Shown piece by piece: positions 1 through 8,498 of a stretch of 64,000 nt of DNA (position 1 is the first letter of the stretch; each line of letters starts with the position of its first letter). The position numbers and the translations under genes were made by a program. Below the pieces are notes generated by a model. The model saw only the letters and a program-made list of their open reading frames with translations. It was not told where the DNA came from and did no database searches. This stretch comes from Paratractidigestivibacter sp963640745 (GTDB taxonomy: Bacteria; Actinomycetota; Coriobacteriia; Coriobacteriales; Atopobiaceae), in NCBI GenBank assembly GCA_963640745.1, contig CAVIBB010000001.1, positions 1 to 64,000 of the forward strand, read 5' to 3'.

Positions 1-1094
1 ATGAAGGGGTTGTCGAAGCGGTTCTGAACGGCGGCGGCGAAGGCTTTGCAGTCCTCGACGTCCAGGTCAGCGGCCAGGGTGGGGATGCACTCGCCGTAGA
101 GCATCTGGTTCATGAAGCCGCGGACCACGTCGTCGTGCATGCAGTCGCGCACGATGTCGAAGCCGGCGAGCCAGGCGCCCGGCACGAAGCAGGTGTGGGA
201 GCCGTTGAGGATGCGGACCTTGCGCTTCTTGTACGGGGTCACGTCGGGGGTCACGAAGACGCCGGGAATCTCGGCCTTGGTAAAGGGCAGCTTCTCCTTA
301 AGCGACTCGTCGCCCTGGATGCCCCACATCTGGAAGGGCTCGCGAACGGCCAGGAAGGGATCGTCGTAGCCAAGGCGCTCAGCCACGCGCGCGGCCTCCT
401 CGGCGTCGCGGATGCGACCGGGGACGATGGTGTCGACGAGCGTGGTGCAGAAGGTGCAGTCGTTCTCGAGCCAGGCGTCGAACTCGGCCTCCCAGCCCCA
501 GTCGGCCACGTGCTGCTTAACAATGCGCAGCAGCTCAGCGCCGTTGTGGTCGATGAGCTCGCAAGAAAGGACGATCACGCCCGGCTTGCCGGCGGCCCAA
601 CGGGTGTGCAGCACCTGGGCGAGCTTGGCGGGGAAGCTCGCGGGCGGCTCGTCGTCGGCCTTGCAGGAGTCGTCGTAGGCGATGCCGGCCTCGGTAGTGT
701 TGGAGACGATAATCTCGAGGTCGTCGGAGGCGGCGAGTTTCATGATCTCGGCGTAGTCCTCGGCGCGGTAGGGGTTCACGCAGCGCGAGCAGGAGCTGAT
801 CAGGCGGGACTCGTCAACGGTCTCGCCGTCCTGCTTGCCGCGGACGAGCACGGTATAGAGGTCGTCCTGGGCGTTGATGCCGTCGGCGAAGCCGTAGTTG
901 CCGCTGATGGGCTGGACCATGCAGATCTTGCCGTTCCAACCGGTGGCCTCGTTGCCGAGGTCAAAGAATCGGTCGACGAAGGCGCGCAGGAAGTTGCCCT
1001 CACCGAACTGCAGGACCTTCTCGGGGGCGTCCTTGGGAAGGACGTAGCCGTCGTAGCCGATCTTCTCGAGCGTGGCGTAGCTCAGGGTATCCAT
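1..1094 (-). CDS. uxaB: Tagaturonate reductase (altronate oxidoreductase), partial
   Basis: Probably reduces D-tagaturonate to D-altronate with NADH in galacturonate breakdown in the cytoplasm. The 3' end lies outside the window; 364 residues are visible. They show the N-terminal nucleotide-binding stretch VLQFGEGNFLRAFVD (residues 27-41), CELIDHNG (178-185) and KVRILNGSHT (292-301), all typical of the mannitol dehydrogenase/UxaB superfamily. A GAGGAG Shine-Dalgarno lies upstream of the ATG. It follows uxaC on the same strand after 94 bp, a gap that holds a GC-rich hairpin (arms GCGGGGCC/GGCCCCGC), so the two are probably one operon with a processing or attenuation point. UxuB (fructuronate reductase) is the main alternative; the motif spacing and the neighbouring uxaC fit UxaB better. 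Confidence 0.85.
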   Translation of the reverse strand, partial: MDTLSYATLEKIGYDGYVLPKDAPEKVLQFGEGNFLRAFVDRFFDLGNEATGWNGKICMVQPISGNYGFADGINAQDDLYTVLVRGKQDGETVDESRLISSCSRCVNPYRAEDYAEIMKLAASDDLEIIVSNTTEAGIAYDDSCKADDEPPASFPAKLAQVLHTRWAAGKPGVIVLSCELIDHNGAELLRIVKQHVADWGWEAEFDAWLENDCTFCTTLVDTIVPGRIRDAEEAARVAERLGYDDPFLAVREPFQMWGIQGDESLKEKLPFTKAEIPGVFVTPDVTPYKKRKVRILNGSHTCFVPGAWLAGFDIVRDCMHDDVVRGFMNQMLYGECIPTLAADLDVEDCKAFAAAVQNRFDNPF

Positions 1095-1188
1095 GGGTGT
1101 TCTCTCCTCTTATTTGGGAAGTCAGTGGCAATAAGGGCGCGGGGCCGGCGGCCGAAGACGCACGCGGCCCCGCAGTGTTTCTTGCTGA

Positions 1189-2610
1189 TTAGGCCAGCTC
1201 AAGCGGCATGTTGAAGTAACGCACCGCGTTGTTATAGCTGATGTCCTTGACGATGCCGCCAAGAAGCTCGAAGTCGGCGGGGTACTTGGCGGCCTCGACC
1301 CACTCGCCCACAAGGCCGCAGAGCACGCGGCGGAAGTACTCGTGACGCGGGTAGGACAGGAAGGAGCGGGAGTCGGTGAGCATGCCCACGAAGTTGCCGA
1401 GGACGCCCTCGTTGGCGAGCGCGGTCATCTGGTCGCGCATGCCGACCTCGTTGTCGTTGAACCACCAGGCGGAGCCGTTCTGGATCTTGCCGGCGACAGG
1501 GGCCTCCTGGAAGCAGGCCATGACGGTGTCGATCATCCAGTTGTCGGAGGGGTTCAGGCTGTAGAGGATGGTCTTGGGCAGGCCGGTCTTCTGCTGGATG
1601 GAGCCCAGGAAGTCGGCGAGCTGGTCGGCCGGGGTGTAGTTGGAGATGCAGTCGTAGCCGGTGTCGGGGCCGAGCTTGGCGAACATGGGCTTGTTGTTGT
1701 CGCGCTTGCAGCCGAAGTGGAGCTGCATGGCCCAGCCGAGGCGGACGTACTCGCCGGCGACGAACTGCATGAAGGCGGTCTTGTACTGCAGGACCTCGTG
1801 CTCGGTCAGCGGCTCGGCGGCGAGGCCCTTCTGGAAGATGGCCTCGACCTCCTCGTCGGTGGCCGGAACGTACATGACGTAGTCGAGGGCGTGGTCGGAG
1901 GCGACGCAGCCGAGGGTGGCCACGAAGTCGTAACGCTTGGCGATGGCGGCCTTAAGCTCGTCATAGTTGGTCACGGGCAGCTCGGCGACGGCGGAGAGCT
2001 TCTTCATGTAGTCGGCGAACTCCTGGCCGCGCTCGATGCGCAGGGCGGCGTCGGGGCGCATGGCCGGGACGACCTTGACGTCGAAGGACTCGTCGGCGGC
2101 GATCTTCTGGTGCCACTCGAAGGAGTCGGCGGGGTCGTCGGTGGTGCAGATCATGCGAACGTTGGAGCGCTTGATGAGCTCGCGGCAGCTGAACTCGGGC
2201 GTGGCGAGCTTGGCGTTGGCGAGGTCCCAGACCTCCTGGGCGGTGTTGCCGTTGAGGACGCCCTCATAGCCGAAGAAGCGCTTGAGCTCGAGGTGGCTCC
2301 ACTCGAAGACCGGGTTGCCCACGCAGCGGCCGAGAGTCTCGGCCCACTTCTGGAACTTCTCGCGGTCGTCGGCGTCGCCGGTGATGTAGCGCTCGTCCAC
2401 GCCGTTGGCGCGCATGAGGCGCCACTTGTAGTGGTCGCCGCCAAGCCAGACCTCGGTGATGGACTTGAAGGACTTGTTCTCGAAGATCTCCTGCGGGGAG
2501 ATGTGGCAGTGGTAGTCGACGATGGGCATGCCCTCCGCGTACTCGTGGAAGAGCTTCTCGCCGGTCGGCGTGCTCAGCAGGAAGTCCTTGTCGTCCATGA
2601 AGTTCTTCAT
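1189..2610 (-). CDS. uxaC: Glucuronate/galacturonate isomerase
   Basis: Interconverts D-galacturonate and D-tagaturonate (and D-glucuronate and D-fructuronate), the first catabolic step for uronates released from pectin. The 473-aa length is normal for UxaC. The N-terminal metal-binding motif YHCHISPQ (residues 33-40) and an amidohydrolase-like fold pattern run through the protein. The ATG at 2610 has the strong ribosome site GGGGAGGAA 8 nt upstream. It is the first gene of the uxaC-uxaB unit. The promoter region holds a palindrome GTGAACGTTCAC over the expected -35 area, so it is probably controlled by a LacI- or GntR-type uronate repressor. Confidence 0.95.
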   Translation of the reverse strand: MKNFMDDKDFLLSTPTGEKLFHEYAEGMPIVDYHCHISPQEIFENKSFKSITEVWLGGDHYKWRLMRANGVDERYITGDADDREKFQKWAETLGRCVGNPVFEWSHLELKRFFGYEGVLNGNTAQEVWDLANAKLATPEFSCRELIKRSNVRMICTTDDPADSFEWHQKIAADESFDVKVVPAMRPDAALRIERGQEFADYMKKLSAVAELPVTNYDELKAAIAKRYDFVATLGCVASDHALDYVMYVPATDEEVEAIFQKGLAAEPLTEHEVLQYKTAFMQFVAGEYVRLGWAMQLHFGCKRDNNKPMFAKLGPDTGYDCISNYTPADQLADFLGSIQQKTGLPKTILYSLNPSDNWMIDTVMACFQEAPVAGKIQNGSAWWFNDNEVGMRDQMTALANEGVLGNFVGMLTDSRSFLSYPRHEYFRRVLCGLVGEWVEAAKYPADFELLGGIVKDISYNNAVRYFNMPLELA

Positions 2611-2671
2611 CGCTCGTTCCTCCCCGCGCCCGCAGGCGCTTCGTGATTTCGGGTGTTTCGAATCCGTTGCG

Positions 2672-2727
2672 ATTGTAGCAGGGTTATGGGTGAACGTTCA
2701 CCTTCAATTTGGATAAACGTTCACTCA
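2672..2727 (-). promoter_or_regulatory. Probable uxaC promoter and operator pair
   Basis: Read on the minus strand there is a -10-like TACAAT (2672-2677). Upstream of it is a perfect 12-bp palindrome GTGAACGTTCAC (2690-2701), and a second partial copy (AAACGTTCAC core, about 2712-2724) is centred 23 bp further up. The position suits a repressor that blocks RNA polymerase. The sequence differs from the AACCGGTT operators of the pectin genes, suggesting a separate regulator. Confidence 0.6.
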
Positions 2728-2810
2728 GCGCAGGAATCATACCGCTGGCGGAGTTTGGGCGTGAAGGAATTGTCGAGGCGCCGGAAAGAGGGGCGCGACG
2801 CGTGACGGGC

Positions 2811-3088
2811 GCCCTGTAAATGCTCTGCGCAGCAAGGGACTCTCCCATCGCGCCCTGGAAGCTCGCTGCGCAGCAAGGGGAGGTCTCCCTGCGCCCTGGA
2901 AGCTCGCCGCGCAGCAATGACCTTCTCCCCCACGCCCTGAAACCTCACCGCGCAGTAACGGAGCATTACTGCGCGACGCACTTTCGGGGCGAACGGGTCG
3001 CAAAGCTTACTGCGCGGCACAGTTCCGGGGCGGATGGGGCGCGAAGGTTACTGCGCGGCGCATGTTTGGGGCGCCTGGCAAAGCAGCG
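2811..3088. repeat. Convergent 41-bp repeat array 1
   Basis: Four units begin with GCCCT at 2811, 2852, 2893 and 2934, all on one strand. Three opposed units begin with TTACTGC at 2966, 3007 and 3048. The period is exactly 41 bp throughout. Each unit has about 26 conserved bases (TTACTGCGCGGCGCA, then TTCCGGGGCG) and about 15 variable bases. The two blocks meet at CGCGCAGTAA-CGGAGCA-TTACTGCGCG, perfect 10-bp arms around a 7-nt centre. Because 41 is not a multiple of 3, the array cannot code for a repeated peptide. It fills most of the 854-bp gap between uxaC and lacI. Confidence 0.85.
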
Positions 3089-3139
3089 TGTAGCCAACTT
3101 TCGAGCAGATCTCGGCGTGGCAAGCGCTCCCGCGACACA

Positions 3140-3276
3140 AACTCTGACTTTTCGCACTTTAAAATCGAGTTCCTCAAGTAGCCAACGACGATATAGCCAC
3201 ATTTTCCCAGTTAACAGGCCTCTCCAAAGAACAGTTACTCGACGAGTTCATTTTTAAAGTGCGAAATCTCAGAGTT
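3140..3276. repeat. Palindromic element, copy A
   Basis: Outer arms AACTCTGACTTTTCGCACTT... and ...AAGTGCGAAATCTCAGAGTT pair over about 25 bp with few mismatches. Inside are the motifs AAGTAGCC, TTTTCCCAGTTAA and TTACTCG, which recur in the copies at 31817 and 53331. It lies between the 41-bp array and lacI. It could be a non-autonomous mobile repeat or a structured RNA or DNA site; nothing in it codes. Confidence 0.8.
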
Positions 3277-3399
3277 CACGCCAAACCCCATGGACGGGGC
3301 CCATCAACAGCATTGAGCAAATGCCCGCGCCCGGGCTTCGCGAGGTGGGCGTACCGCGATTAGCGCCCGACAAAGGGGAGAAATGCGCTAAACGTTGTT

Positions 3400-3423
3400 T
3401 GAAGCGTTTCATGAAACCGTTAC
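3400..3423 (+). promoter_or_regulatory. LacI-type operators upstream of lacI
   Basis: TGAAGCGTTTCA (3400-3411) is followed directly by TGAAACCGTTAC (3412-3423), 41 bp before the lacI start codon. The first 12-mer recurs exactly at 17878-17889 and, on the other strand, at 21881-21892. The second resembles ATGAAACCGGTTTCAT at the transporter genes. This suggests that the adjacent regulator controls itself and the pectin genes. Confidence 0.6.
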
Positions 3424-3464
3424 CATAACTTCAATGACCTCTACGCAGCCATCCGGGGACAACC

Positions 3465-4544
3465 ATGTCAAATCGCAAAGCCACGATCTCGGACATAGCC
3501 ACCGCCGCAGGCGTTTCGAAGACGACGGTCTCGCGCTACATCAACGGGCACGAGGATCTTCTGTCTGACAGCGCCCGCACGCGCATAAAGAAAGCCATCG
3601 AACAGGCAAACTACGTCCCCTCCGCCGCCGCGCGCAACCTCAGGAAGAAGAAGCTCCGCCAGGTCGGCATCGTCCTCGCCGATGTCGCCACACCGTTCTC
3701 CACGGCGCTTGTCGCGGGAGCGGGAGCGGTTCTGCGCCGTGCCGGCTACGTCGTCGTGGTCTGCGATTCGGCGAATTCCCTCGAGACCGAGACTGAAGCG
3801 GTCGACGGCCTACTCCAAAACCAGGTCGACGGGCTCATAGTCAACACCGTCTCGGCCGAGAACCCGTCGCTCTCACGCATCGTCCGCGGCGGGGTGCCCG
3901 TCGTGCTCTGTGACCGCTACGTCAATGACTGCGCCGCGGACGTCGTCGCAAACGAGTATTGCGACTCGACGCTCGAGCTCATGGCCCACCTGCAGGAACA
4001 AGGTTTCACTCGGGTCGTCCTCGTCACCGAGCCCTATGAGGGCAACTCGCCCCGCTACATACGCATGGACGCCTTCCTGGACGCTAATCGCAGGCTCTTT
4101 GGGGCAAAGAATCCCGAGTCTGACGTTCGCGTCCTCGACCCCGCCGACTCTCGCGCCGGCAACCGCCTCTTTGCCAGGCTCTGCGCCGAGGCAAAAAAAT
4201 CCGAGTCCCCCATGGCGGTCGTCACGACAAATACGGCCACCCTCATAGCAGCGCACCGCTCGCTCGCCCATGCCGGCGCCCCGGCCCGCCTCCCCATCGG
4301 GCTCTGCGGCCCCGACGAATGGGAATGGGCGCGACAGATGGGCTGGGACTGGGCCGGCGAGTTCGTGGCCGGCATCACGACCCTGGAAAGTTATCCGCAC
4401 AAAATGGGCGAGAAAGCCGCGAAACTGCTGCTCAGACGCATCGAGAGCCCAAAGGCAAAGCCGCGCGAGGAGATTCTCCCCGTGCGGCTTAGGACGCGCG
4501 CGAGCACCTTGCGCGGCATGTATCCGGCTGCCGGCATGGCTTAA
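3465..4544 (+). CDS. LacI-family transcriptional regulator (pectin locus)
   Basis: A 359-aa DNA-binding repressor. The N-terminal helix-turn-helix ISDIATAAGVSKTTVSRYIN (residues 8-27) is followed by a periplasmic-binding-protein-like effector domain from about residue 65 to the end. It is transcribed away from uxaC, and its gene ends 21 bp from the convergent rhaM. Copies of a TGAAGCGTTTCA / TGAAACCGGTTTCA operator lie in front of it and in front of both GPH transporters and GH28, so it is the best candidate regulator of the locus. The effector is unknown; a uronate or rhamnose-containing catabolite is likely by context. The second LacI gene at 22633 is the competing candidate. Confidence 0.9.
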   Translation: MSNRKATISDIATAAGVSKTTVSRYINGHEDLLSDSARTRIKKAIEQANYVPSAAARNLRKKKLRQVGIVLADVATPFSTALVAGAGAVLRRAGYVVVVCDSANSLETETEAVDGLLQNQVDGLIVNTVSAENPSLSRIVRGGVPVVLCDRYVNDCAADVVANEYCDSTLELMAHLQEQGFTRVVLVTEPYEGNSPRYIRMDAFLDANRRLFGAKNPESDVRVLDPADSRAGNRLFARLCAEAKKSESPMAVVTTNTATLIAAHRSLAHAGAPARLPIGLCGPDEWEWARQMGWDWAGEFVAGITTLESYPHKMGEKAAKLLLRRIESPKAKPREEILPVRLRTRASTLRGMYPAAGMA

Positions 4545-4565
4545 CCGATGCCCCGCGCCGCCCCG

Positions 4566-4913
4566 CTAATCCAGGTGGAACGCGCAAGGAAGGTCCACGC
4601 TCACGGGCGAGTTGTCGGGGTTCGTCTCCATGACGCTCGCCATAAAGTCCCACCAGCGTCGACATACCTCGGTCTGTGCACTCTGCGCATAGCGCTCGGG
4701 ATCGTCGAGCTCGATGTAGCCGAACAAGATGTTCGTCTCCTCGTCGATAAAGATGCTGTAGTTGTGGCCGCCATACTCGTGCAGCATATCGGCCATCTCG
4801 GGCCAAAGCTCGTTGTGGCGCTTCTCGTACTCGGCGGCGAACCCGGGATACAGCTTCATCTTGAACCCGCTGATAACCCGGCCATCGGCCGTCTTTCTAA
4901 CCGTAGCGTTCAT
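4566..4913 (-). CDS. rhaM: L-rhamnose mutarotase family protein
   Basis: A 115-aa protein of the RhaM/YiiL family, which interconverts the alpha and beta anomers of L-rhamnose. Family signatures are FKMKLYPG (residues 17-24), EKRHNELWPEM (30-40), NYSIFIDEETNILFGYIE (51-68) and the C-terminal WWDFMASVMETNPDNSP. The length is close to the usual 104 aa, with a short N-terminal extension. It is the last gene of the minus-strand rhamnogalacturonan run and fits release of rhamnose from the RG-I backbone. Other rhamnose catabolic genes (isomerase, kinase, aldolase) are not in this window. Confidence 0.9.
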   Translation of the reverse strand: MNATVRKTADGRVISGFKMKLYPGFAAEYEKRHNELWPEMADMLHEYGGHNYSIFIDEETNILFGYIELDDPERYAQSAQTEVCRRWWDFMASVMETNPDNSPVSVDLPCAFHLD

Positions 4914-4981
4914 GCTCGGCTCCCTTCCGTTTCTTTATTAACCGTTGCGGCGTAAAAGCGCCGCGGGTGGCAATAGGCTCT

Positions 4982-5863
4982 TCAATCCCCCGTCGCAGGC
5001 CCCGGCACTCGAACAACCTCACCCGCCGGCACGCGCAGCGGAGCGCCGTCGACCTGCAGCCAAACATCGATGGCCCTAAGGTTCTGCAGGTATTCGCCAT
5101 CCGCCGAGTACACAAGCGACCGGGCGGCGTCCACGTAGTCATAGACCTCGATATTGGACGCGTACCACACGTCCTCATGGCCACTCACCCGGTCAAGGAA
5201 AGACTCGAGCGTGTCCCACGCGCCACGCATGGTCGCCTCGTAGCCGTGCCCCCAGACATAAAGCAGATATGGCTCGACATAGCGCCCAATCGGCGAGAGG
5301 AACTTGGCGAGCACCCCCTCAAGCTCCGGCTGCACGTAGCTGCATGCAGCGTCCCAGGCAAGAAAATCCTCCGGCAGGCCGACGCAATCGAACGTGCGGC
5401 GCGTGGTCCTGCCGTAGCAGATCCCGCAGGCGCGCGCGGCGTCGCAAGCGCCAAAAACATCGTCCGCGCGGTAGTTAATGGGCCACGCCATGCCGCGCAC
5501 GGGCGCGCAGGCGATACTTTCCAGCTCCTGCTTGCAGCGCGCGATCTCGTAAGCGGCCATCGATGAGGGAACGCGCCCCAGGTGGGCGTGCGTGTAGCCG
5601 TGAACAGCCAGCTCGAAACCCTCATACACCTCCGCGACACGCTCCCGAGGAAGCTTTTGATGCTCAACGGCGAGCTCCCCCTGCTCAAGGTGGTCAGACT
5701 GCCCGAAGAGCCCGGGATTCAGGTTGAACGTCGCCCGCAGGCCGCGCTCGCGCAGCATCCGGCAGATGCGCTCATCCTCGACGGTGCCGTCGTCGAACGA
5801 AAGCGTGCAGCACTTTTTCTTGCCGCCCGGCCAAAGCAGGATGTCCTCGCGAAGCCTCAACAT
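4982..5863 (-). CDS. Polysaccharide deacetylase-like protein (CE4/NodB fold)
   Basis: A protein of about 293 aa with the NodB-type motif TLSFDDG near the N terminus and a HGYTH motif (His-x3-His metal site) about 65 residues later, then a WPINYR segment. These match carbohydrate esterase family 4 motifs 1-3. No signal peptide, so probably cytoplasmic. I chose the ATG at 5863 because AGGGGG precedes it; the ATG overlaps the end of the upstream PL22 gene by 7 bases, indicating translational coupling. Substrate unknown: a partial deacetylase of imported pectic oligosaccharides fits the context, but related proteins include peptidoglycan and chitin-oligomer deacetylases. Confidence 0.75.
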   Translation of the reverse strand: MLRLREDILLWPGGKKKCCTLSFDDGTVEDERICRMLRERGLRATFNLNPGLFGQSDHLEQGELAVEHQKLPRERVAEVYEGFELAVHGYTHAHLGRVPSSMAAYEIARCKQELESIACAPVRGMAWPINYRADDVFGACDAARACGICYGRTTRRTFDCVGLPEDFLAWDAACSYVQPELEGVLAKFLSPIGRYVEPYLLYVWGHGYEATMRGAWDTLESFLDRVSGHEDVWYASNIEVYDYVDAARSLVYSADGEYLQNLRAIDVWLQVDGAPLRVPAGEVVRVPGPATGD

Positions 5864-7209
5864 GACGCCCCCTGCCACGCGTAGGTCGCCGAGAAGCCCC
5901 AGGAAGCGTCGGGGCCGCCCTCCTCGCCGCGCTCGACAGGACCGTCGCCGCCATCCCGCTCGCGCAGGAAACGCGCGACATCTGCACGGTAAATGGCTGG
6001 GCGCCCCTCGCGGTCAGAGACGAAATAGACCCAGTTGCCGTCCGACGAGAAGCTCGGATGGGGATGGGTGTCCTGTGTCGTGCCGAAGCGGTGGCTCCAG
6101 CTCGTCGCATGCCGGCACAGGCGCACCTCGCGGCGGCAGGCAAGATCGCACAGATAGATAAAGTCATCCGACTCGACGCTCGATGCGGGCGCGTCTCCGA
6201 CCAGGTGCAGCGGCACGGGACCGTTCGCGCCGTCTCCCACGCAGTAGCGCCCGTTCGGGGAGAAGGCCAGGTGTGCATAGGGATGACAGGTCAGGAGCAC
6301 CTCTTCCTCGAAGGTCTGGGCGTCGATCCTGCGCACGGTGGCCGCGCCGGCAGCCTCCGCAGAGGCGACCGAGGCGGGGTCGGACGCAGACCAGTCCACG
6401 CCCCCCAGCCCCTCGGGATTCGCCGAGCCGACCCTGTGGAGATAGCCGATGAATCGCCCGTCGTCGAGCCAGCTCTCGCCGACGGCAATCTCGCCGGGGC
6501 TCTTCTCGCGTACGCAGTGCAGGCGCGACCCGTCTGCGCTCACGACCCACATGCGGGCATCGATGTAGTCGTAGGCCCCCTCGTGGCAGTAGAGAATCGA
6601 GCCGCGGCCACCAGGCTGCAGCGTCGCGCGCCCAAGCCAACAGCGGTCCTCGAGCACCACGCTCGAGGTTCCGTCTTCAAGGGAATGCAGGACGATCCGC
6701 GAGCGCGGCGCCGCAATGGTCGAGAGCTCGAAGAGGCTCCAATCAGGCTGCTCGATATTGGCGGGGACCGAGGTGCGCTCGATCTCCGTGGTCACCGCAT
6801 GACGCCCGTCCGGCGAGACCGTGAGCCAGCGCAGCGCCCAGCCCTCCCCGCAGGTGTAGAGCCGCTCGAGCAGAAGCGTCGTAAGGTCAATGCGCCAGAG
6901 CGTGTCGCGCTGGACATAGAACGCGTGGCGATCGTCGGGATCGAGGCAGACGCCCTCGTACTCAAGAAGGCCCTGGCCGCTGGTAAGCTGCACCGAGACC
7001 CCGGTATCCAGATTCAGCGCGAAGAGCTGCCGCGCCTCTCCCGTGGCACCCACGTAGAGCAGCACCTTCCCGTCCGCCGAGGTCGCGCGAATACCCGGCC
7101 TAGGCAGGTGACAGGTCATGTTCGGCGACGTGAGCCGCTCGACCACCGCCCCCGTGTCGGGGTCGTTTGCCCGCACGAACGGGCTATAGCTCAGATCTCC
7201 GATCGCCAC
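5857..7209 (-). CDS. Oligogalacturonate lyase-like protein, divergent (PL22)
   Basis: A 450-aa beta-propeller protein of the oligogalacturonate lyase family, which cleaves unsaturated digalacturonate to 4-deoxy-L-threo-5-hexosulose uronate in the cytoplasm. The metal-site signature GTTQDTHPHP is present (Gln379, His382, His384), as is the His313 region. It is a paralogue of the next gene upstream but more diverged. The N-terminal HHMYFY-type segment reads CHLPRP, and the THEFW motif of the paralogue reads VGESW here, so a His is Gly. If that His is the catalytic base, this copy may have another activity or be a non-catalytic partner. The start has no close strong ribosome site. Confidence 0.8.
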   Translation of the reverse strand: MAIGDLSYSPFVRANDPDTGAVVERLTSPNMTCHLPRPGIRATSADGKVLLYVGATGEARQLFALNLDTGVSVQLTSGQGLLEYEGVCLDPDDRHAFYVQRDTLWRIDLTTLLLERLYTCGEGWALRWLTVSPDGRHAVTTEIERTSVPANIEQPDWSLFELSTIAAPRSRIVLHSLEDGTSSVVLEDRCWLGRATLQPGGRGSILYCHEGAYDYIDARMWVVSADGSRLHCVREKSPGEIAVGESWLDDGRFIGYLHRVGSANPEGLGGVDWSASDPASVASAEAAGAATVRRIDAQTFEEEVLLTCHPYAHLAFSPNGRYCVGDGANGPVPLHLVGDAPASSVESDDFIYLCDLACRREVRLCRHATSWSHRFGTTQDTHPHPSFSSDGNWVYFVSDREGRPAIYRADVARFLRERDGGDGPVERGEEGGPDASWGFSATYAWQGASC

Positions 7210-7262
7210 GCTTCAATCCTTTCTCGGCGTCCGAACGCGTCGTTCAAACGATACCCTTGGCG

Positions 7263-8465
7263 TCACCGCTGTTCTTTTAAGAAGCGCTCCAGGTCGACGC
7301 GGTGTATGGCCGGATGCCCAAAGCGGTCGGTAACGAAGAGGACGTAGCGGCCGTCCTCGGTAAAGCACGGGTGCGGGTGCGCATCCTGCGGGGTCCCCCA
7401 ACGGGCGCTCCAGCTCGTGCCGTGATAAGCGAGCCGCGTCTCGTTGCCGCAGGCGGGCTCGATGAGGTAGACGTAATCGTTAAGCTTTTTGCCGGCGGCG
7501 CGTCGGGCCTCGATGTCCTCCTCGCGCTGCAGGTGGATGGGCGTCGGGTCGCCCTGCGAGTCGCCGACGAAGAAGCGCCCGGCCTTATCGCAGATGCAGT
7601 GCGCGTACGTCTGGCACGGCATGACGCTGCGCTCTTCGAGGGTGTCCGGATCGATCTCGTGGATCTCCTCGATGCCCGTGCCGGACATCTCTCGGTACAC
7701 GAAGGCGAGCTTCTCGCCGCTCGGCTCCCAAAACTCGTGGGTCAGGATCAGGTCGCTCGGCTGCTCGCGGCAACAGCGCACATCCGACCCGTCGCGGGAA
7801 ACGAGCCACATACGGGCGTCGATAACGTCGAAGGGGCCCTCATGGCAGTACATGATGGTGTCCGGATCATGCGGGCGAATCTGCGTGTGCCCGAGCCAGC
7901 AGCGCTCCTCATGGACAACCTCGGAGGTCCCGGCGTCCAAATCGACGTAGACAATGCGGCACAGGGGCTTGGCCAGGCAGTTCTGCTTAAAGAAGTCCCA
8001 GTTCTTGCCCCCGATGGCGGCGGCCATGGTGTCCTTCTTTATCTCGACGAGAGTAAGGGCGTTCACGTCGCGCGAGACGCCGATGTCGCGTCCGTGCCAG
8101 CCCTCCGGGGTCCGGTAGACCTCCTCGCGCGCGCCGCCGTCAAGCGAGACCTTCCAGATGGAATCGCCCTGGTGGTACATGACGCTGCGCTCGTCGCTCG
8201 TAAACTCAGCGCCCCAGTCGTCTACGCCCGGCCCCTCCGTGAGCTGCGTCGCGTCGCCCGTGAAGAGGTCCATCAGGTAGATCTGGCGCTCGCCGTCGAC
8301 TTCGGGCGAGTACAGCAGCCAGCGCCCGTCGGCGGTGGTCATGTGGGCGTAGAAATACATGTGGTGACTCGTCACGTCGGGAGAAGTCAGGCGCTCGACC
8401 ACCGCGCCGGTCTCGTCATCCACGTACGTGGAGAACTCGTTGTGCACAACATTGCCGATGCCCAT
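7263..8465 (-). CDS. ogl: Oligogalacturonate lyase (PL22)
   Basis: A 400-aa protein, close to the usual length of cytoplasmic oligogalacturonate lyases. It splits short (un)saturated galacturonides from pectin by beta-elimination, using a divalent metal. Motifs: HHMYFYAH near residue 34, THEFW with His243, TYAH with His289, and GTPQDAHPHP with Gln360, His363 and His365, the metal-site cluster of PL22. The ATG at 8465 was preferred over a TTG 9 bases upstream, because the GAAAGG site is too close to the TTG. It sits 53 bp upstream of its diverged paralogue, suggesting a tandem duplication. Confidence 0.88.
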   Translation of the reverse strand: MGIGNVVHNEFSTYVDDETGAVVERLTSPDVTSHHMYFYAHMTTADGRWLLYSPEVDGERQIYLMDLFTGDATQLTEGPGVDDWGAEFTSDERSVMYHQGDSIWKVSLDGGAREEVYRTPEGWHGRDIGVSRDVNALTLVEIKKDTMAAAIGGKNWDFFKQNCLAKPLCRIVYVDLDAGTSEVVHEERCWLGHTQIRPHDPDTIMYCHEGPFDVIDARMWLVSRDGSDVRCCREQPSDLILTHEFWEPSGEKLAFVYREMSGTGIEEIHEIDPDTLEERSVMPCQTYAHCICDKAGRFFVGDSQGDPTPIHLQREEDIEARRAAGKKLNDYVYLIEPACGNETRLAYHGTSWSARWGTPQDAHPHPCFTEDGRYVLFVTDRFGHPAIHRVDLERFLKEQR

Positions 8466-8498
8466 GGCAACCAACGCCTTTCTTTTCGTCTCGATCCC

